A stretch of DNA of 64,000 nt from Shimia sp051201625 (GCF_051201625.1 NZ_CP179203.1:3658001-3722000); one strand, 5' to 3'; shown: positions 27,908 to 37,128, counted from the stretch's first letter. The notes: generated from the sequence alone by a model not told the origin. Made by a program: numbers and translations.

Positions 27908-27936
27908 GTGCGCGCCTTGACTTTCAAGGTGCGCAC
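27908..27936. promoter_or_regulatory. 29-bp dyad upstream of the dioxygenase gene
   Basis: GTGCGC-G-CCTTGA, a three-base centre CTT, then TCAAGG-T-GCGCAC: 13-base arms with one mismatch. It ends 20 bp before the ATG at 27957. As DNA it could be an operator; as RNA it would fold into a leader hairpin just before the ribosome-binding site. Confidence 0.55.
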
Positions 27937-27956
27937 AATGAGCGCAAGAGGATGTT

Positions 27957-28757
27957 ATGGTTACTGTCACCAAAGACGATATCAATTCCTTTGAAACTGA
28001 TGGTGTTGTGCTGATACGCGGCCTGTTCACAGACTACGTCGACACACTTCGTGCAGGTGTCGAAAAAAATATGGCTAATCCTGGACCCTTTGCGTCAGAA
28101 AACGAAAAAGTAGGAGAGACCGGCCTTTTCTTCGACGATTATTGTAATTGGCAAAGAATTCCAGAATTTCGGGAAGTAATTGATACTTCAGCTGTTGCTT
28201 CAGTCGCAGCACATCTAATGCGAGCCGAAACGGTTCAGCTGTTTCATGATCACGTGCTGGTTAAAGAGCCGGGAACTTCAATGGCAACTCCGTGGCATTC
28301 CGACGGCCCATATTATTTCGTCGAAGGCTCCCAAACAGTAAGCTTTTGGTCACCACTGGATCCTGTCAAAGAAGCAACATTGCGATTGGTTGCTGGATCT
28401 CACCGCTGCGGAAAACCCTTCCTTCCAACCCGATGGATCGACAAAGAGAGCTTTTTCCCAAACCGAGACGATTACATGGCAATCCCAGATCCTGACAAAG
28501 AGGGTATGCGAATTTTAGAATGGGAAATGCATCCCGGTGATGCGGTCGCGTTCAACTTTGATGTTTTACATTCTGCGCGAGGCAACGCCTCGCCTCTTCG
28601 CCGTCGCGCATTTTCTTTGAGACTTGTCGGAGATGATGCGCGTTTCATTGAGAGGTCAGGGCCCACATCGCCCCCATTTCCAAACCATAATATGGCAACA
28701 GGACAAAAGCTGCGACAGGACTGGTTTCCGGAAATTTGGCCAAAGACAACCAAATAG
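27957..28757 (+). CDS. Phytanoyl-CoA dioxygenase family protein
   Basis: A 266-residue Fe(II)/2-oxoglutarate-dependent oxygenase of the PhyH family. The iron facial triad is visible: H114 and D116 in TPWHSDGPYY, and H205 in DVLHSARGN. The Arg in SPLRRRAFSLR, about ten residues on, is the likely 2-oxoglutarate anchor. AGAGG precedes the ATG. The substrate cannot be inferred; related bacterial enzymes hydroxylate small molecules. The gene stands alone on the plus strand, with a dyad just upstream, and converges with the YqeY gene. Confidence 0.9.
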   Translation: MVTVTKDDINSFETDGVVLIRGLFTDYVDTLRAGVEKNMANPGPFASENEKVGETGLFFDDYCNWQRIPEFREVIDTSAVASVAAHLMRAETVQLFHDHVLVKEPGTSMATPWHSDGPYYFVEGSQTVSFWSPLDPVKEATLRLVAGSHRCGKPFLPTRWIDKESFFPNRDDYMAIPDPDKEGMRILEWEMHPGDAVAFNFDVLHSARGNASPLRRRAFSLRLVGDDARFIERSGPTSPPFPNHNMATGQKLRQDWFPEIWPKTTK

Positions 28758-28777
28758 CGCAAAGACTTGTCGGTATC

Positions 28778-29242
28778 TTAACTTTGGTTAAGCTGGTCTT
28801 TGACCATGGGCCCGATCTTGCCGAAATCCATTTGTCCAGTAAACTTTGACTTAAGCGTCCCCATCACTTTGCCCATGTCGCGGATTGATGTCGCGCCAGT
28901 TTCGGCCACGGCGCTTCGCACTGCTTCTGCAACTTCAATATCAGTAAGTTGTTTTGGTAAGAATTCTTCGATCACACCTATTTCGAAAGTTTCCCGCTCC
29001 GCAAGATCAAGCCGCCCACCTTCCTCGTAAGTCTTCGCACTTTCGTGACGCTGTTTAACCATCTTGGCGAGAATACTGAGGATTTCTGCCTCGTCGACGC
29101 CTGCATTATCTTCGCCACCCGCTCGCGCGGCGATGTCACGATCTTTGATCGCTGCCATAATTAAACGCAATGTCGATAGTCGGCCCGCAGCTCTGTCCCG
29201 CATAGCCTGCTTCAACGCCACACCGATTTCGTCCCTCAACAT
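28778..29242 (-). CDS. yqeY: GatB/YqeY domain-containing protein
   Basis: A 154-residue protein homologous to the C-terminal tRNA-binding domain of GatB, here as a free-standing YqeY. Recognisable stretches are MLRDEIGVALKQAMR, RLSTLRLIMAAIKDRDI, KMVKQRHESAKTYEEGGR, IGVIEEFLPKQL and MGKVMGTLKSKFTGQ. Two ATGs are adjacent (29245 and 29242); GAGG is six bases from the second, so I use 29242. The longer frame to 29380 overlaps the carA region and is not supported. A role in tRNA-dependent amidation or tRNA quality is suspected but not shown for the family. Confidence 0.93.
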   Translation of the reverse strand: MLRDEIGVALKQAMRDRAAGRLSTLRLIMAAIKDRDIAARAGGEDNAGVDEAEILSILAKMVKQRHESAKTYEEGGRLDLAERETFEIGVIEEFLPKQLTDIEVAEAVRSAVAETGATSIRDMGKVMGTLKSKFTGQMDFGKIGPMVKDQLNQS

Positions 29243-29427
29243 CATTCGCCTCGCCGTATTTTGCCAAACGTACCACGTTGGATATACTGAACGCCCGTAA
29301 TTAGCGCAACCACCTCTCAATGCAAGGCCTTGCAAAAAAATCAGGCTGAACGAGTGTGATCCACCGCTTGACGCTGCCACCCACCCGACCTATTTTCCGG
29401 TCAGCTTGTCAGTCGGAGAGTCGCCCA

Positions 29428-30582
29428 ATGGCCCAGCAGTCCACCCCTACCCCGACGGCGTGCTTGGCGCTTGCAGACGGGACACTTTTTTTCGGACGCG
29501 GATTTGGCGCAGTCGGCGAGACAGTGGCGGAGCTTTGCTTCAATACGGCAATGACTGGATATCAAGAAATCATGACGGACCCTTCGTATGCTGGGCAAGT
29601 GGTAACTTTTACATTTCCGCATATTGGAAATACTGGCGTCACACATGAAGATGACGAAACTAGCGAGCCAGTTGCTGAAGGCATAGTTGTTAAGTGGGAC
29701 CCCACTGAGCCCAGCAACTGGCGCTCGTCTGATATGTTGTCCAGCTGGTTAGCGTCGCGCAATCGGATTGCGATTGGGGGAGTCGACACACGCCGCCTCA
29801 CGCGAGCAATCCGCCATCAGGGCGCACCACATGTTGCCCTTGCACACGATCCAGAGGGTAAATTTGACACCGCGGCGTTGGTGAAGAAGGCGCGTGCATT
29901 TTCTGGGTTAGAAGGTATGGATTTGGCTAAACAAGTCACCTGTGCCCAATCCTATCGCTGGGACGAAATGCGATGGTCTTGGCCAGATGGCTTCACTAGA
30001 CAGAAAAATCCACAACACAAAGTGATTGCTGTCGATTTTGGCGCTAAGCGCAACATTTTACGTTGCCTTGCGTCCGCTGGGTGTGACGTCACTGTATTAC
30101 CGGCAAGTGCCACTGCAAAGGATGTATTGGCGCATAATCCTGATGGCGTTTTCTTGTCGAATGGACCAGGCGATCCCGCGGCGACGGGCACTTATGCTGT
30201 GCCAATGATTAGGGGTATTTTAGCCTCCAAATTGCCAATATTTGGCATTTGCCTTGGGCACCAAATGCTGGCTTTAGCTGTCGGCGCAAGAACAATCAAA
30301 ATGAACCATGGCCATCACGGCGCTAATCACCCGGTCAAGGACCATCAAACCGGCAAGGTCGAAATTACGTCGATGAACCATGGGTTTGCCGTCGATAGTC
30401 AAAGCCTGCCGGAAGGTGTCGAAGAGACCCACGTGTCCCTATTTGACGGCTCAAACTGTGGAATTCGCATCACAAATCAACCTGTTTTTTCGGTACAGTA
30501 CCACCCTGAGGCAAGTCCAGGACCGCAAGATAGTTTTTATCTTTTTGAGAAATTTTCCAGATACATGGCCGAAAGAAAATGA
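29428..30582 (+). CDS. carA: Carbamoyl-phosphate synthase small subunit
   Basis: Glutaminase subunit that delivers ammonia to CarB for carbamoyl phosphate, feeding arginine and pyrimidine synthesis. The 384-residue protein has the CPSase small-chain N-terminal domain (FFGRGFGAVGETVAELCFNT) and a class I glutamine amidotransferase domain. The nucleophile is C275 in IFGICLGHQ, with His and Glu in QYHPEASPGP. GGAG nine bases upstream supports the ATG at 29428 over the longer frame. It diverges from the yqeY gene; carB is not in the window. Confidence 0.96.
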   Translation: MAQQSTPTPTACLALADGTLFFGRGFGAVGETVAELCFNTAMTGYQEIMTDPSYAGQVVTFTFPHIGNTGVTHEDDETSEPVAEGIVVKWDPTEPSNWRSSDMLSSWLASRNRIAIGGVDTRRLTRAIRHQGAPHVALAHDPEGKFDTAALVKKARAFSGLEGMDLAKQVTCAQSYRWDEMRWSWPDGFTRQKNPQHKVIAVDFGAKRNILRCLASAGCDVTVLPASATAKDVLAHNPDGVFLSNGPGDPAATGTYAVPMIRGILASKLPIFGICLGHQMLALAVGARTIKMNHGHHGANHPVKDHQTGKVEITSMNHGFAVDSQSLPEGVEETHVSLFDGSNCGIRITNQPVFSVQYHPEASPGPQDSFYLFEKFSRYMAERK

Positions 30583-30592
30583 GCTATTTTTG

Positions 30593-30611
30593 AACAATCT
30601 CGTTGATTGTT
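30593..30611 (+). terminator. Weak hairpin after carA
   Basis: AACAATC (30593-30599) and GATTGTT (30605-30611) form a seven-base stem with a five-base loop, ten bases after the carA stop. The stem is AT-rich and followed by TGAATAATC rather than a T-tract, so its termination role is uncertain. Confidence 0.35.
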
Positions 30612-30834
30612 TGAATAATCAATTACCAGATTACCATGCGCTTGATCCATCCTGTCCAAAGGAAAGATTCTTAAGTGGTAAGAAATCAGGTTTATGATTT
30701 GGGAGCAAAACTATAACGCCTATGTGATTTTGCAAACGTTCAGTATCAAAGTTGCGAGGCGGCAATATTCGTGGGAGATCTGTGGTGTTATTATGGTCAG
30801 AACCGCGACGTTTAAATGAAAAAAGATACCATCG

Positions 30835-31473
30835 TTAAACATCTGTTTCCTGTTTCAGGCGGGTCACAAATGCCTGAGAGATATGATCTCGCAATGCGTT
30901 GTACGCGCCATCTTCATCACGAGACGAGATCGCATCCACAATCGCTTGATGCTCAACGAGCGTATTGATGCCACGCCCCTCCACCGCAATGGATGTGGTG
31001 GCCATAAGCGCCATGGACCGATGTACCAAATCTAATTGCTGAACTAGATAGCGGTTATGCGATGCCAGGTGAATTTGTTTGTGAAATCGGCGGTTAGACC
31101 GAGCAAGTGCTGACGGATCATTCACCAACTTGCGATCATGGTCCACCATATCTTGCAAAACACGCCCTTCCTCACTTGTTGCATGCCTTGATGCCAGTCG
31201 AGCCGCCAATCCCTCCAGTTCCGTGCGCACAACATAAAGTTCCGCCATCTGATTATGATCCAAGGATGATACAATCAGGCTACGCCCATCACGCGCCAAA
31301 AGCGATTGAGTTTCCAGTCTTTGTAGTGCTTCACGAATCGGGGTTCGCGACACACCAAATTGTTCCGCTAAGTCGCTCTCAACAAGCCGATCTCCAGGTT
31401 TGTAAACGCCAACATCAATCGCCTCTAAAATCAGCGTATAAGCATCTTTATTTGTCGACTTTACGTGAGCCAT
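30835..31473 (-). CDS. GntR-family transcriptional regulator (FCD/FadR type)
   Basis: A 212-residue DNA-binding protein. The N-terminal winged helix-turn-helix reads GDRLVESDLAEQFGVSRTPI followed by REALQRLE, the GntR signature. The C-terminal FCD ligand domain has the metal- or ligand-binding histidine pattern RRFHKQIHLASHN and LVEHQAIVDAI. The start at 31473 has a strong GGAGGAG box; a TTG at 31521 would add 16 residues. It diverges from the HAD phosphatase gene, a possible target. The effector is unknown; FCD regulators often sense small organic acids. Confidence 0.93.
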   Translation of the reverse strand: MAHVKSTNKDAYTLILEAIDVGVYKPGDRLVESDLAEQFGVSRTPIREALQRLETQSLLARDGRSLIVSSLDHNQMAELYVVRTELEGLAARLASRHATSEEGRVLQDMVDHDRKLVNDPSALARSNRRFHKQIHLASHNRYLVQQLDLVHRSMALMATTSIAVEGRGINTLVEHQAIVDAISSRDEDGAYNALRDHISQAFVTRLKQETDV

Positions 31474-31597
31474 CTCAGCCAACTCCTCCAAATCAATATC
31501 TAGATTAAGCGCTGGCGACAATCATGCAACCCCACAGGGCAAACAACGCATAACCCTGCCCGTTGCACCCAAAAGTACAATCCCTTAGCGTCGGCGC

Positions 31598-32242
31598 ATG
31601 CCAAAAAAAGCTTTCTCTCACGTCACCACATGGGTATTTGATCTGGATAACACGCTCTATCCGCCTCAAGCCCGACTATTTGACCAAATTGAAGTCCGGA
31701 TAACGACCTTTGTCATGCAAGCACTCAACGTCGACCGGCCCACCGCCAACATGTTGCGACAGAAATACTGGAGAGAATACGGCACGACTTTGACTGGGCT
31801 GATGCGCGAACATAATGTTGACCCAGAGCCTTATTTGGTTGATGTGCATGACATTTCTCTTGATGCACTAAAACCCGACCCGCTCTTGGCCACACAGATT
31901 CGGGCGCTTCCGGGACGCCGCATTGTCTATACCAACGGAACTGCGCCTTATGCGAAGCGTGTGCTGGCCGCACGCGGACTTAATGGACTGTTTGACGCCG
32001 TCTACGGCGTGGAGCACGCCAAGTTTCTGCCAAAGCCCGAGCGGGCTGCGTTCGAAACCATTTTTCACCTCGATGGTGTTATCACCCAAAGCGCAGCAAT
32101 GTTCGAAGATGAACCGCGCAATCTTCAAGCACCTCATGAAATGGGCATGCGCACCGTTCACGTTGCGGCAGAGCCCTACGCTGCCGATCATATTCACCAT
32201 CACACGGATGATCTTTTGAATTTTCTGAACCTGCTCACGTGA
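31598..32242 (+). CDS. HAD hydrolase, pyrimidine 5'-nucleotidase-like
   Basis: A 214-residue HAD-superfamily phosphatase. Motif I is FDLDNTLYPP (residues 14-23), motif II the YTNGT threonine, motif III the lysine in KFLPKPER, and motif IV FEDEPRN. The DLDNTLY start and overall plan match the SDT1/pyrimidine 5'-nucleotidase group that hydrolyses UMP and CMP; substrate assignment is by family only. It lies between a GntR regulator (divergent) and a UbiH-type monooxygenase on the same strand. Confidence 0.9.
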   Translation: MPKKAFSHVTTWVFDLDNTLYPPQARLFDQIEVRITTFVMQALNVDRPTANMLRQKYWREYGTTLTGLMREHNVDPEPYLVDVHDISLDALKPDPLLATQIRALPGRRIVYTNGTAPYAKRVLAARGLNGLFDAVYGVEHAKFLPKPERAAFETIFHLDGVITQSAAMFEDEPRNLQAPHEMGMRTVHVAAEPYAADHIHHHTDDLLNFLNLLT

Positions 32243-32309
32243 TTGCACCGATTGATCATCTTGATCTCATGCGGATACGCACTAATTGTATTCAGGAGAG
32301 GGTGATCGC

Positions 32310-33512
32310 ATGAGTGAAATCAACTACGTTGACATACTGATTTCTGGCGGTGGAATTGCCGGGCTAGCAGCCGCCGCAGCCTTCGGAAACAGAGGTTTTT
32401 CCGTACAATGTGTCGACCCAACGCCGCCAATCACTCAACGCGACATTAGCGGAGCTGATCTGCGAACCACGGCATTTTTACAGCCTGCGCGTAAGTTTTT
32501 GGACGAAGCGGGCCTGTGGCAGCGGCTCGAATCAGACGCTGCTCCACTACAAATCATGCGGATTGTAGATGCTGGTGGTGAGCTAACTGAACCTCGTATC
32601 ACTAAGGACTTCAACGCTAGCGACATCTCCAACCAACCATTTGGGTGGAACTTACCTAACTGGTTGTTACGGCGTGAAATGCTCGCCCGACTGCGAGAAA
32701 TGGACAACGTTAGCCTCCACCTCGGCACCGCAACAAAAACACTCTTTACACGAACCAGCGAAGCGCGCGTAGATCTTTCAGATGGCAGTCAGACCCGTTG
32801 TCGCCTCGTAATTGCTGCAGATGGGCGAAATTCGCCCATGCGTAATGCGGCGGGAATTGACACCCGAAAAACTCATTATGGCCAAAAGGCATTAGCTTTG
32901 GCTGTGACACACCCGATTCCACATGACAACGTTTCAACCGAGATCCACCGATCCGGTGGCCCATTTACGCTTGTGCCTCTACCTGACTACAATGGTATGC
33001 CCTCTTCAGCATTGGTTTGGATGGAACGAAACTCACGCGCAACAGAACTATTCGCCATGAATGCACCCGACTTTGAGCGTGAAATGACACAGCGTAGTTG
33101 TTCGCTGTTTGGCCCACTCACTTTGGCGTCACAGCGGACTATCTGGCCGATTATTTCGCAGTCGGCGAAACGATTGAGCGGTGAACGATTAGCACTGGTT
33201 GCAGAGGCAGCCCACGTTGTGCCACCGATCGGCGCGCAAGGACTCAACATGTCTCTTGGAGACCTGCGCATACTGCTGGACCTCGCTGCAGAAAATCCAG
33301 ATAGGTTGGGCGATCAGGACATGCTTGAAACCTATCACAGCAAAAGATTCACGGAGGTAAAGCTCCGGGTTAAAGGTATCGACTTACTGAACCGAGCTTC
33401 AATGATCGGGCCCCGCCCCTTGCGTGACGCTCGAGCAATGACATTGAATGCCCTTTATTCGCTGGCGCCAGTGCGCAAAGCACTTATGCAAATGGGATTG
33501 GGAGCGCGATGA
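32310..33512 (+). CDS. UbiH/UbiF/VisC-family FAD-dependent monooxygenase
   Basis: A 400-residue flavoprotein of the ubiquinone hydroxylase family. The dinucleotide-binding motif is ISGGGIAGLAAAAAFGNRG near residue 12, the second FAD/NADPH motif is VIAADGRNSPMRNAAGI, and the third is LVAEAAHVVPPIGAQGLN. The family GD-like motif in this third site reads EAAH, so the aspartate of the usual G-D-A-A-H is a glutamate; worth noting. A strong AGGAGAGGG precedes the ATG at 32310. It is likely a ring hydroxylase of ubiquinone synthesis, but which position is not readable. Confidence 0.9.
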   Translation: MSEINYVDILISGGGIAGLAAAAAFGNRGFSVQCVDPTPPITQRDISGADLRTTAFLQPARKFLDEAGLWQRLESDAAPLQIMRIVDAGGELTEPRITKDFNASDISNQPFGWNLPNWLLRREMLARLREMDNVSLHLGTATKTLFTRTSEARVDLSDGSQTRCRLVIAADGRNSPMRNAAGIDTRKTHYGQKALALAVTHPIPHDNVSTEIHRSGGPFTLVPLPDYNGMPSSALVWMERNSRATELFAMNAPDFEREMTQRSCSLFGPLTLASQRTIWPIISQSAKRLSGERLALVAEAAHVVPPIGAQGLNMSLGDLRILLDLAAENPDRLGDQDMLETYHSKRFTEVKLRVKGIDLLNRASMIGPRPLRDARAMTLNALYSLAPVRKALMQMGLGAR

Positions 33513-33641
33513 GAACGCGACATTTCGCTTAAGGCCTCCTACTATGAAAAACAGCGCGTCACCAACAAATTCACCTTTATTGAGCAACCCCTTCTGGGAA
33601 AATAAAAATCTTGTATAGCTGGTTTTGAGAAGGCACTTTCA

Positions 33642-34757
33642 TCAAAGCAGCTTATCAAACACCCTTTTCAGGCGGTTTATAGTTCCATCAACGTCGTAAA
33701 GCTTATCCAATCCAAACAGTCCCAATCGGAAAGTCATAAAACTATCGGGTTCATCGCAGGCCAACGGCACTCCCGCAGCAATCTGAACGCCCTCAGCCGC
33801 AAACTTGAATCCGTTCTGAATCTCCGGATCTGAGGTGTAACTTACAACAACGCCAGGAGCTCCAAAACCATCTGCGGCAACCGATTTAATACCTTTTTCC
33901 CAGAGCATCTTTCTCACATTCTCTCCCAAGGTCCACTGGGCATCACGTAGTTTTTCAAAACCATAATCCCGGGACTCAATCATCGTATCTCTAAACGCGC
34001 GCAAACTGTCTGTTGGCAGAGTCGCATGATAGGCGTGGCCGCCGTTCTCGTACGCTGTCATGATATCGCGCCACTTCTTTAAATCGATGGCAAAGCTGTC
34101 AGACTCTGTATTCTCCAATCTCTTCAACGCTCTCTCTGACATCATTACCAGTCCAGCGCACGGTGTCGCAGACCATCCTTTTTGAGGTGCAGAGACCAGC
34201 ACGTCCACGCCCAGTGCCCGCAAATCGACCCACACACACCCTGATGCGATACAGTCCAGTACCATTAATGCTCCAACATCATGAGCAGCAGTAGCCATCG
34301 CAGCAACATAGTCATCTGGTAGAATAACTCCGGCACTGGTTTCCACATGTGGCGCAAACACGACATCAGGCCTCTCTTCATGGATTTTCGCAACAACCTC
34401 AGAAATTGGAGTGGGTAAGAACGGCGCTGTGGCATCGTTGCCTGATTGGCGTGCTTTGAGCACGGTACTTTGGTCCGAAAGGCCACCGATCTCAAAAATT
34501 TGGCTCCAGCGATAACTGAACCATCCATTACGCACTACAAGTGTTTTGGCCCCACGAGAAAATTGCCGAGCAACAGCCTCCATTGCAAACGTGCCACCGC
34601 CGGGAACCAGAGCAACCCCGTCAGCATTGTAAACTTCGCTGAGAATTTTGGAGATGTCGCACATAACCTCCCGAAACGCTGATGACATATGGTTCAGTGA
34701 CCGGTCAGTAAAAACCACAGAAAACTCTTCTAGGCCGTGTGGATCAATATCACTCAT
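33642..34757 (-). CDS. Class V aminotransferase (alanine-glyoxylate/serine-pyruvate type)
   Basis: A 371-residue PLP enzyme. The PLP lysine is K193 in SAPQKGWSATP, the ring-binding aspartate D168 in MVLDCIASG, and the phosphate-cup start is VPGGGTFAMEAVA. The first residues and the HVETSAGVILPDDY stretch fit the alanine-glyoxylate aminotransferase group. The substrate pair is uncertain. It lies downstream of the two Lrp-type regulators on the same strand, 104 bp away, and could be one of their targets. Confidence 0.9.
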   Translation of the reverse strand: MSDIDPHGLEEFSVVFTDRSLNHMSSAFREVMCDISKILSEVYNADGVALVPGGGTFAMEAVARQFSRGAKTLVVRNGWFSYRWSQIFEIGGLSDQSTVLKARQSGNDATAPFLPTPISEVVAKIHEERPDVVFAPHVETSAGVILPDDYVAAMATAAHDVGALMVLDCIASGCVWVDLRALGVDVLVSAPQKGWSATPCAGLVMMSERALKRLENTESDSFAIDLKKWRDIMTAYENGGHAYHATLPTDSLRAFRDTMIESRDYGFEKLRDAQWTLGENVRKMLWEKGIKSVAADGFGAPGVVVSYTSDPEIQNGFKFAAEGVQIAAGVPLACDEPDSFMTFRLGLFGLDKLYDVDGTINRLKRVFDKLL

Positions 34758-34861
34758 TATGAACTCCTCCTCTACTTATCTCAGTGCTACAGTGATCAAT
34801 CGCGGAGTCCTAGGAGCAATCTAAAAATGTGCAAAATACACGTACGCACATCAATTTGTGC

Positions 34862-35317
34862 TCAAAGTGGTCCTGGACGCCGCTCCTCACTTAGCAAAAC
34901 GTTTGCTTCTACATTGCCGACTCCGGGCAAAGTCATAATCCGCCGCCTTAGGACGCGTTCAAAGTCGGGAATATCACGGGCGGTCACCCGAAGACGGTAG
35001 TCATACATTCCAAGAACATGCTCCACGGTCTGCACCTCCGGAATCGCCATAACTGCTCTCTCAAAATCATCCAATGAAATGCGTCCTTTAGTTGCCAACT
35101 TAATACCCAAAAAGACTGTGACACCAAACCCAAGTTTCACTTTATCCAATTCTAACCAGCGACCAGAAATCACCCCAACCTGCTGCAGACGGCGAACTCG
35201 GCGCCATGTTGCAGGCTGGCTAAGGCCGAACTGTCGGCCCAATGTTCCCGCATTGCATGTTGCATCCTCAACCAAGGCCTTCAAAATACCACGGTCTATT
35301 TCGTCCAGATCAATCAA
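34862..35317 (-). CDS. Lrp/AsnC-family regulator (second of a tandem pair)
   Basis: A 151-residue feast/famine regulator. The N-terminal winged helix begins IDLDEIDRGILKALVED and contains GRQFGLSQPATWRRVRRLQQ as the recognition region. The C-terminal RAM domain ends with the typical VLGMYDYRLRVTARDIPDF and TLPGVGNVEANVLLSE. Its ATG overlaps the stop of the preceding Lrp gene by four bases, so the two proteins are translated together and may form a hetero-oligomer. They diverge from ilvC, pointing to branched-chain or related amino acid control. Confidence 0.93.
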   Translation of the reverse strand: MIDLDEIDRGILKALVEDATCNAGTLGRQFGLSQPATWRRVRRLQQVGVISGRWLELDKVKLGFGVTVFLGIKLATKGRISLDDFERAVMAIPEVQTVEHVLGMYDYRLRVTARDIPDFERVLRRRIMTLPGVGNVEANVLLSEERRPGPL

Positions 35318-35769
35318 AGTGGTAGACTTTCATCAGACTTGATCCGTGCCACGAGCATCAGCGCCTCAATATCAGCGATATGAGGCATTGTCAGAACCTT
35401 TGCACGATAGATTTCCTGATAGTGCTCCATATCTTTTGCAATAATTGACAATCGTACATCAACTTGACCCAGAAACGTTTGAATTTCCAATACCTCAGGA
35501 ATTTCGCGCGCCGCAGCAATGAAATCATCAAAGGCACGAGATTGGGTTTTGTCCAGCGTCACTCTCAGACTGACCTCCACTGCGTAGCCTAGATTGTGCC
35601 AACCAACCTTGGCACATTGGCCACGCATTACCCCACTTTCTTTGAGCTTTTCCAGCCGCCGTGTGAGGCGTGAAGTTGTAACCCTAATTGCATCGGCCAA
35701 ATCCGGAATCGACTTTTCTGGAGTAGCCTGCATGTGTCGCAGTATGCGTCTGTCCAAGTCATCAAGCAT
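35314..35769 (-). CDS. Lrp/AsnC-family regulator (first of a tandem pair)
   Basis: A 151-residue paralogue of the next gene. It starts MLDDLDRRILRHMQ, and VTTSRLTRRLEKLKESGVM is the recognition helix region. The RAM domain includes LEIQTFLGQVDVRLSIIAKDM. A longer in-frame start at 35811 has no homology-like content; the ATG at 35769 matches the family. The start faces the ilvC start across about 130 bp, a shared regulatory region. The two Lrp proteins are clearly diverged from one another, so this is an old duplication. Confidence 0.93.
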   Translation of the reverse strand: MLDDLDRRILRHMQATPEKSIPDLADAIRVTTSRLTRRLEKLKESGVMRGQCAKVGWHNLGYAVEVSLRVTLDKTQSRAFDDFIAAAREIPEVLEIQTFLGQVDVRLSIIAKDMEHYQEIYRAKVLTMPHIADIEALMLVARIKSDESLPL

Positions 35770-35899
35770 AAATACTTCATTAACTACAATAATTAAGAAT
35801 GAAAATCCCATAATTTGGAACTTTCGTGCAACTTAATGACTCGTTTTTGTACAAATTACTATTATTATTACCTAAATTTTTTTAGCGGAGGAACACTAA

Positions 35900-36922
35900 A
35901 TGCGCGTATATTATGATCGAGACTGCGACATTAACCTAATAAAAGACATGAAAGTTGCAATTCTTGGCTATGGCTCACAAGGGCACGCACATGCCCTGAA
36001 CTTACGCGACTCAGGCGCTAAAAACATAGCGGTTGCGCTGCGGGATGGGAGCCCATCTGCTAAAAAGGCGGAAGGTGAGGGCTTAAAAGTAATGGGCATT
36101 GCCGAGGCTGCGGCCTGGTGCGATCTAATAATGTTCACCATGCCCGACGAGCTTCAAGCAGAGACCTACAAAAAATATGTCCACGAAAATATCCGTGAAG
36201 GCGCAGCGATTGCGTTCGCACACGGCCTTAACGTGCATTTTGGTTTGATCGAACCCAAAACTGGCGTCGATGTAATCATGATGGCACCGAAGGGCCCAGG
36301 CCACACAGTACGCGGCGAATATACTAAAGGCGGTGGCGTGCCGTGCCTCGTTGCCGTGGACAATAATTCGACTGGGAAAGCGTTGGAAATTGGCCTTTCA
36401 TACTGCTCTGCCATCGGTGGTGGCCGCTCAGGTATTATCGAAACTAATTTCCGTGAAGAATGTGAAACCGATCTATTCGGCGAACAAGCCGTTCTGTGCG
36501 GTGGCCTTGTTGAGCTGATCCGCTGTGGCTTTGAAACTTTAGTAGAGGCCGGTTATGCGCCCGAAATGGCATATTTTGAATGCTTGCACGAAGTAAAGCT
36601 GATCGTTGACCTAATCTATGAAGGCGGTATAGCCAACATGGACTACTCTATCTCAAACACAGCCGAATATGGCCAATATGTCACTGGCCCGAGGATCCTT
36701 AAGTATGAGGAAACCAAAGCTCGCATGAAAGAAGTTTTGATCGACATCCAAGAGGGAAAATTCGTGCGCGATTTCATGCTTGAAAACGCGGTTGGGCAAC
36801 CAACGATTAAGGCATCTCGCCGTCACAACGACGAGCACCAAATCGAAGCAACAGGTGAAAAGTTGCGCGGCATGATGCCGTGGATTTCGGCTGGAAAAAT
36901 GGTGGATAAAGAAAAGAACTAG
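35900..36922 (+). CDS. ilvC: Ketol-acid reductoisomerase (class I)
   Basis: NADP-dependent enzyme of isoleucine and valine synthesis. The 340-residue length marks the short class I form. The Rossmann motif ILGYGSQGHAHA is at 21-32, and MMAPKGPGHTVRGEY is the substrate-lid stretch. The C-terminal knotted domain has the Mg-binding FREECETDLFGEQAVLCGG. A GGAGG box precedes the ATG. The two divergent Lrp genes suggest feedback by amino acids. A hairpin at 36945-36974 likely ends the transcript. Confidence 0.97.
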   Translation: MRVYYDRDCDINLIKDMKVAILGYGSQGHAHALNLRDSGAKNIAVALRDGSPSAKKAEGEGLKVMGIAEAAAWCDLIMFTMPDELQAETYKKYVHENIREGAAIAFAHGLNVHFGLIEPKTGVDVIMMAPKGPGHTVRGEYTKGGGVPCLVAVDNNSTGKALEIGLSYCSAIGGGRSGIIETNFREECETDLFGEQAVLCGGLVELIRCGFETLVEAGYAPEMAYFECLHEVKLIVDLIYEGGIANMDYSISNTAEYGQYVTGPRILKYEETKARMKEVLIDIQEGKFVRDFMLENAVGQPTIKASRRHNDEHQIEATGEKLRGMMPWISAGKMVDKEKN

Positions 36923-36944
36923 CTTGTATCCAAATTCAAAAGCA

Positions 36945-36974
36945 AAGCAGGCGTTCCGCTCGGGACACCTGCTT
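36945..36974 (+). terminator. Hairpin terminator after ilvC
   Basis: AAGCAGG (36945-36951) pairs with CCTGCTT (36968-36974), and GTTCC with GGGAC inside it, around a four-base GCTC loop. The stem has twelve pairs and one mismatch. It starts 23 bases after the stop. There is no T-tract afterwards, which is common for alphaproteobacterial terminators. Confidence 0.6.
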
Positions 36975-37128
36975 ACCGACTCACAAAATTATGGAAGACA
37001 CACTAATCTGACACATTGCCTATGAGACAAAGATCATCAACAGATATAACGCCAATATTACTTTCTAGAGCTCCGTGATCACTACCCACGAAGGGTAGCA
37101 CAACGAAAGATACAAAAAACTTCATATT

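Larger units (their letters stand above)
27297..27956. other. Long intergenic region between the ABC exporter and the dioxygenase
   Basis: 660 bp separating divergent genes, with no supported protein. It contains a 13-bp direct repeat (27581-27593 and 27632-27644) and a palindrome immediately before the dioxygenase start (27908-27936), both listed separately. The rest is unremarkable mixed sequence. Confidence 0.55.

Noticed and set aside
34862..35769. Siroheme decarboxylase AhbA/AhbB pair
   Set aside because: Tandem Lrp-like proteins can be siroheme decarboxylases, but both genes here have a standard winged helix and RAM domain and sit beside amino acid genes, with no heme or siroheme genes nearby.
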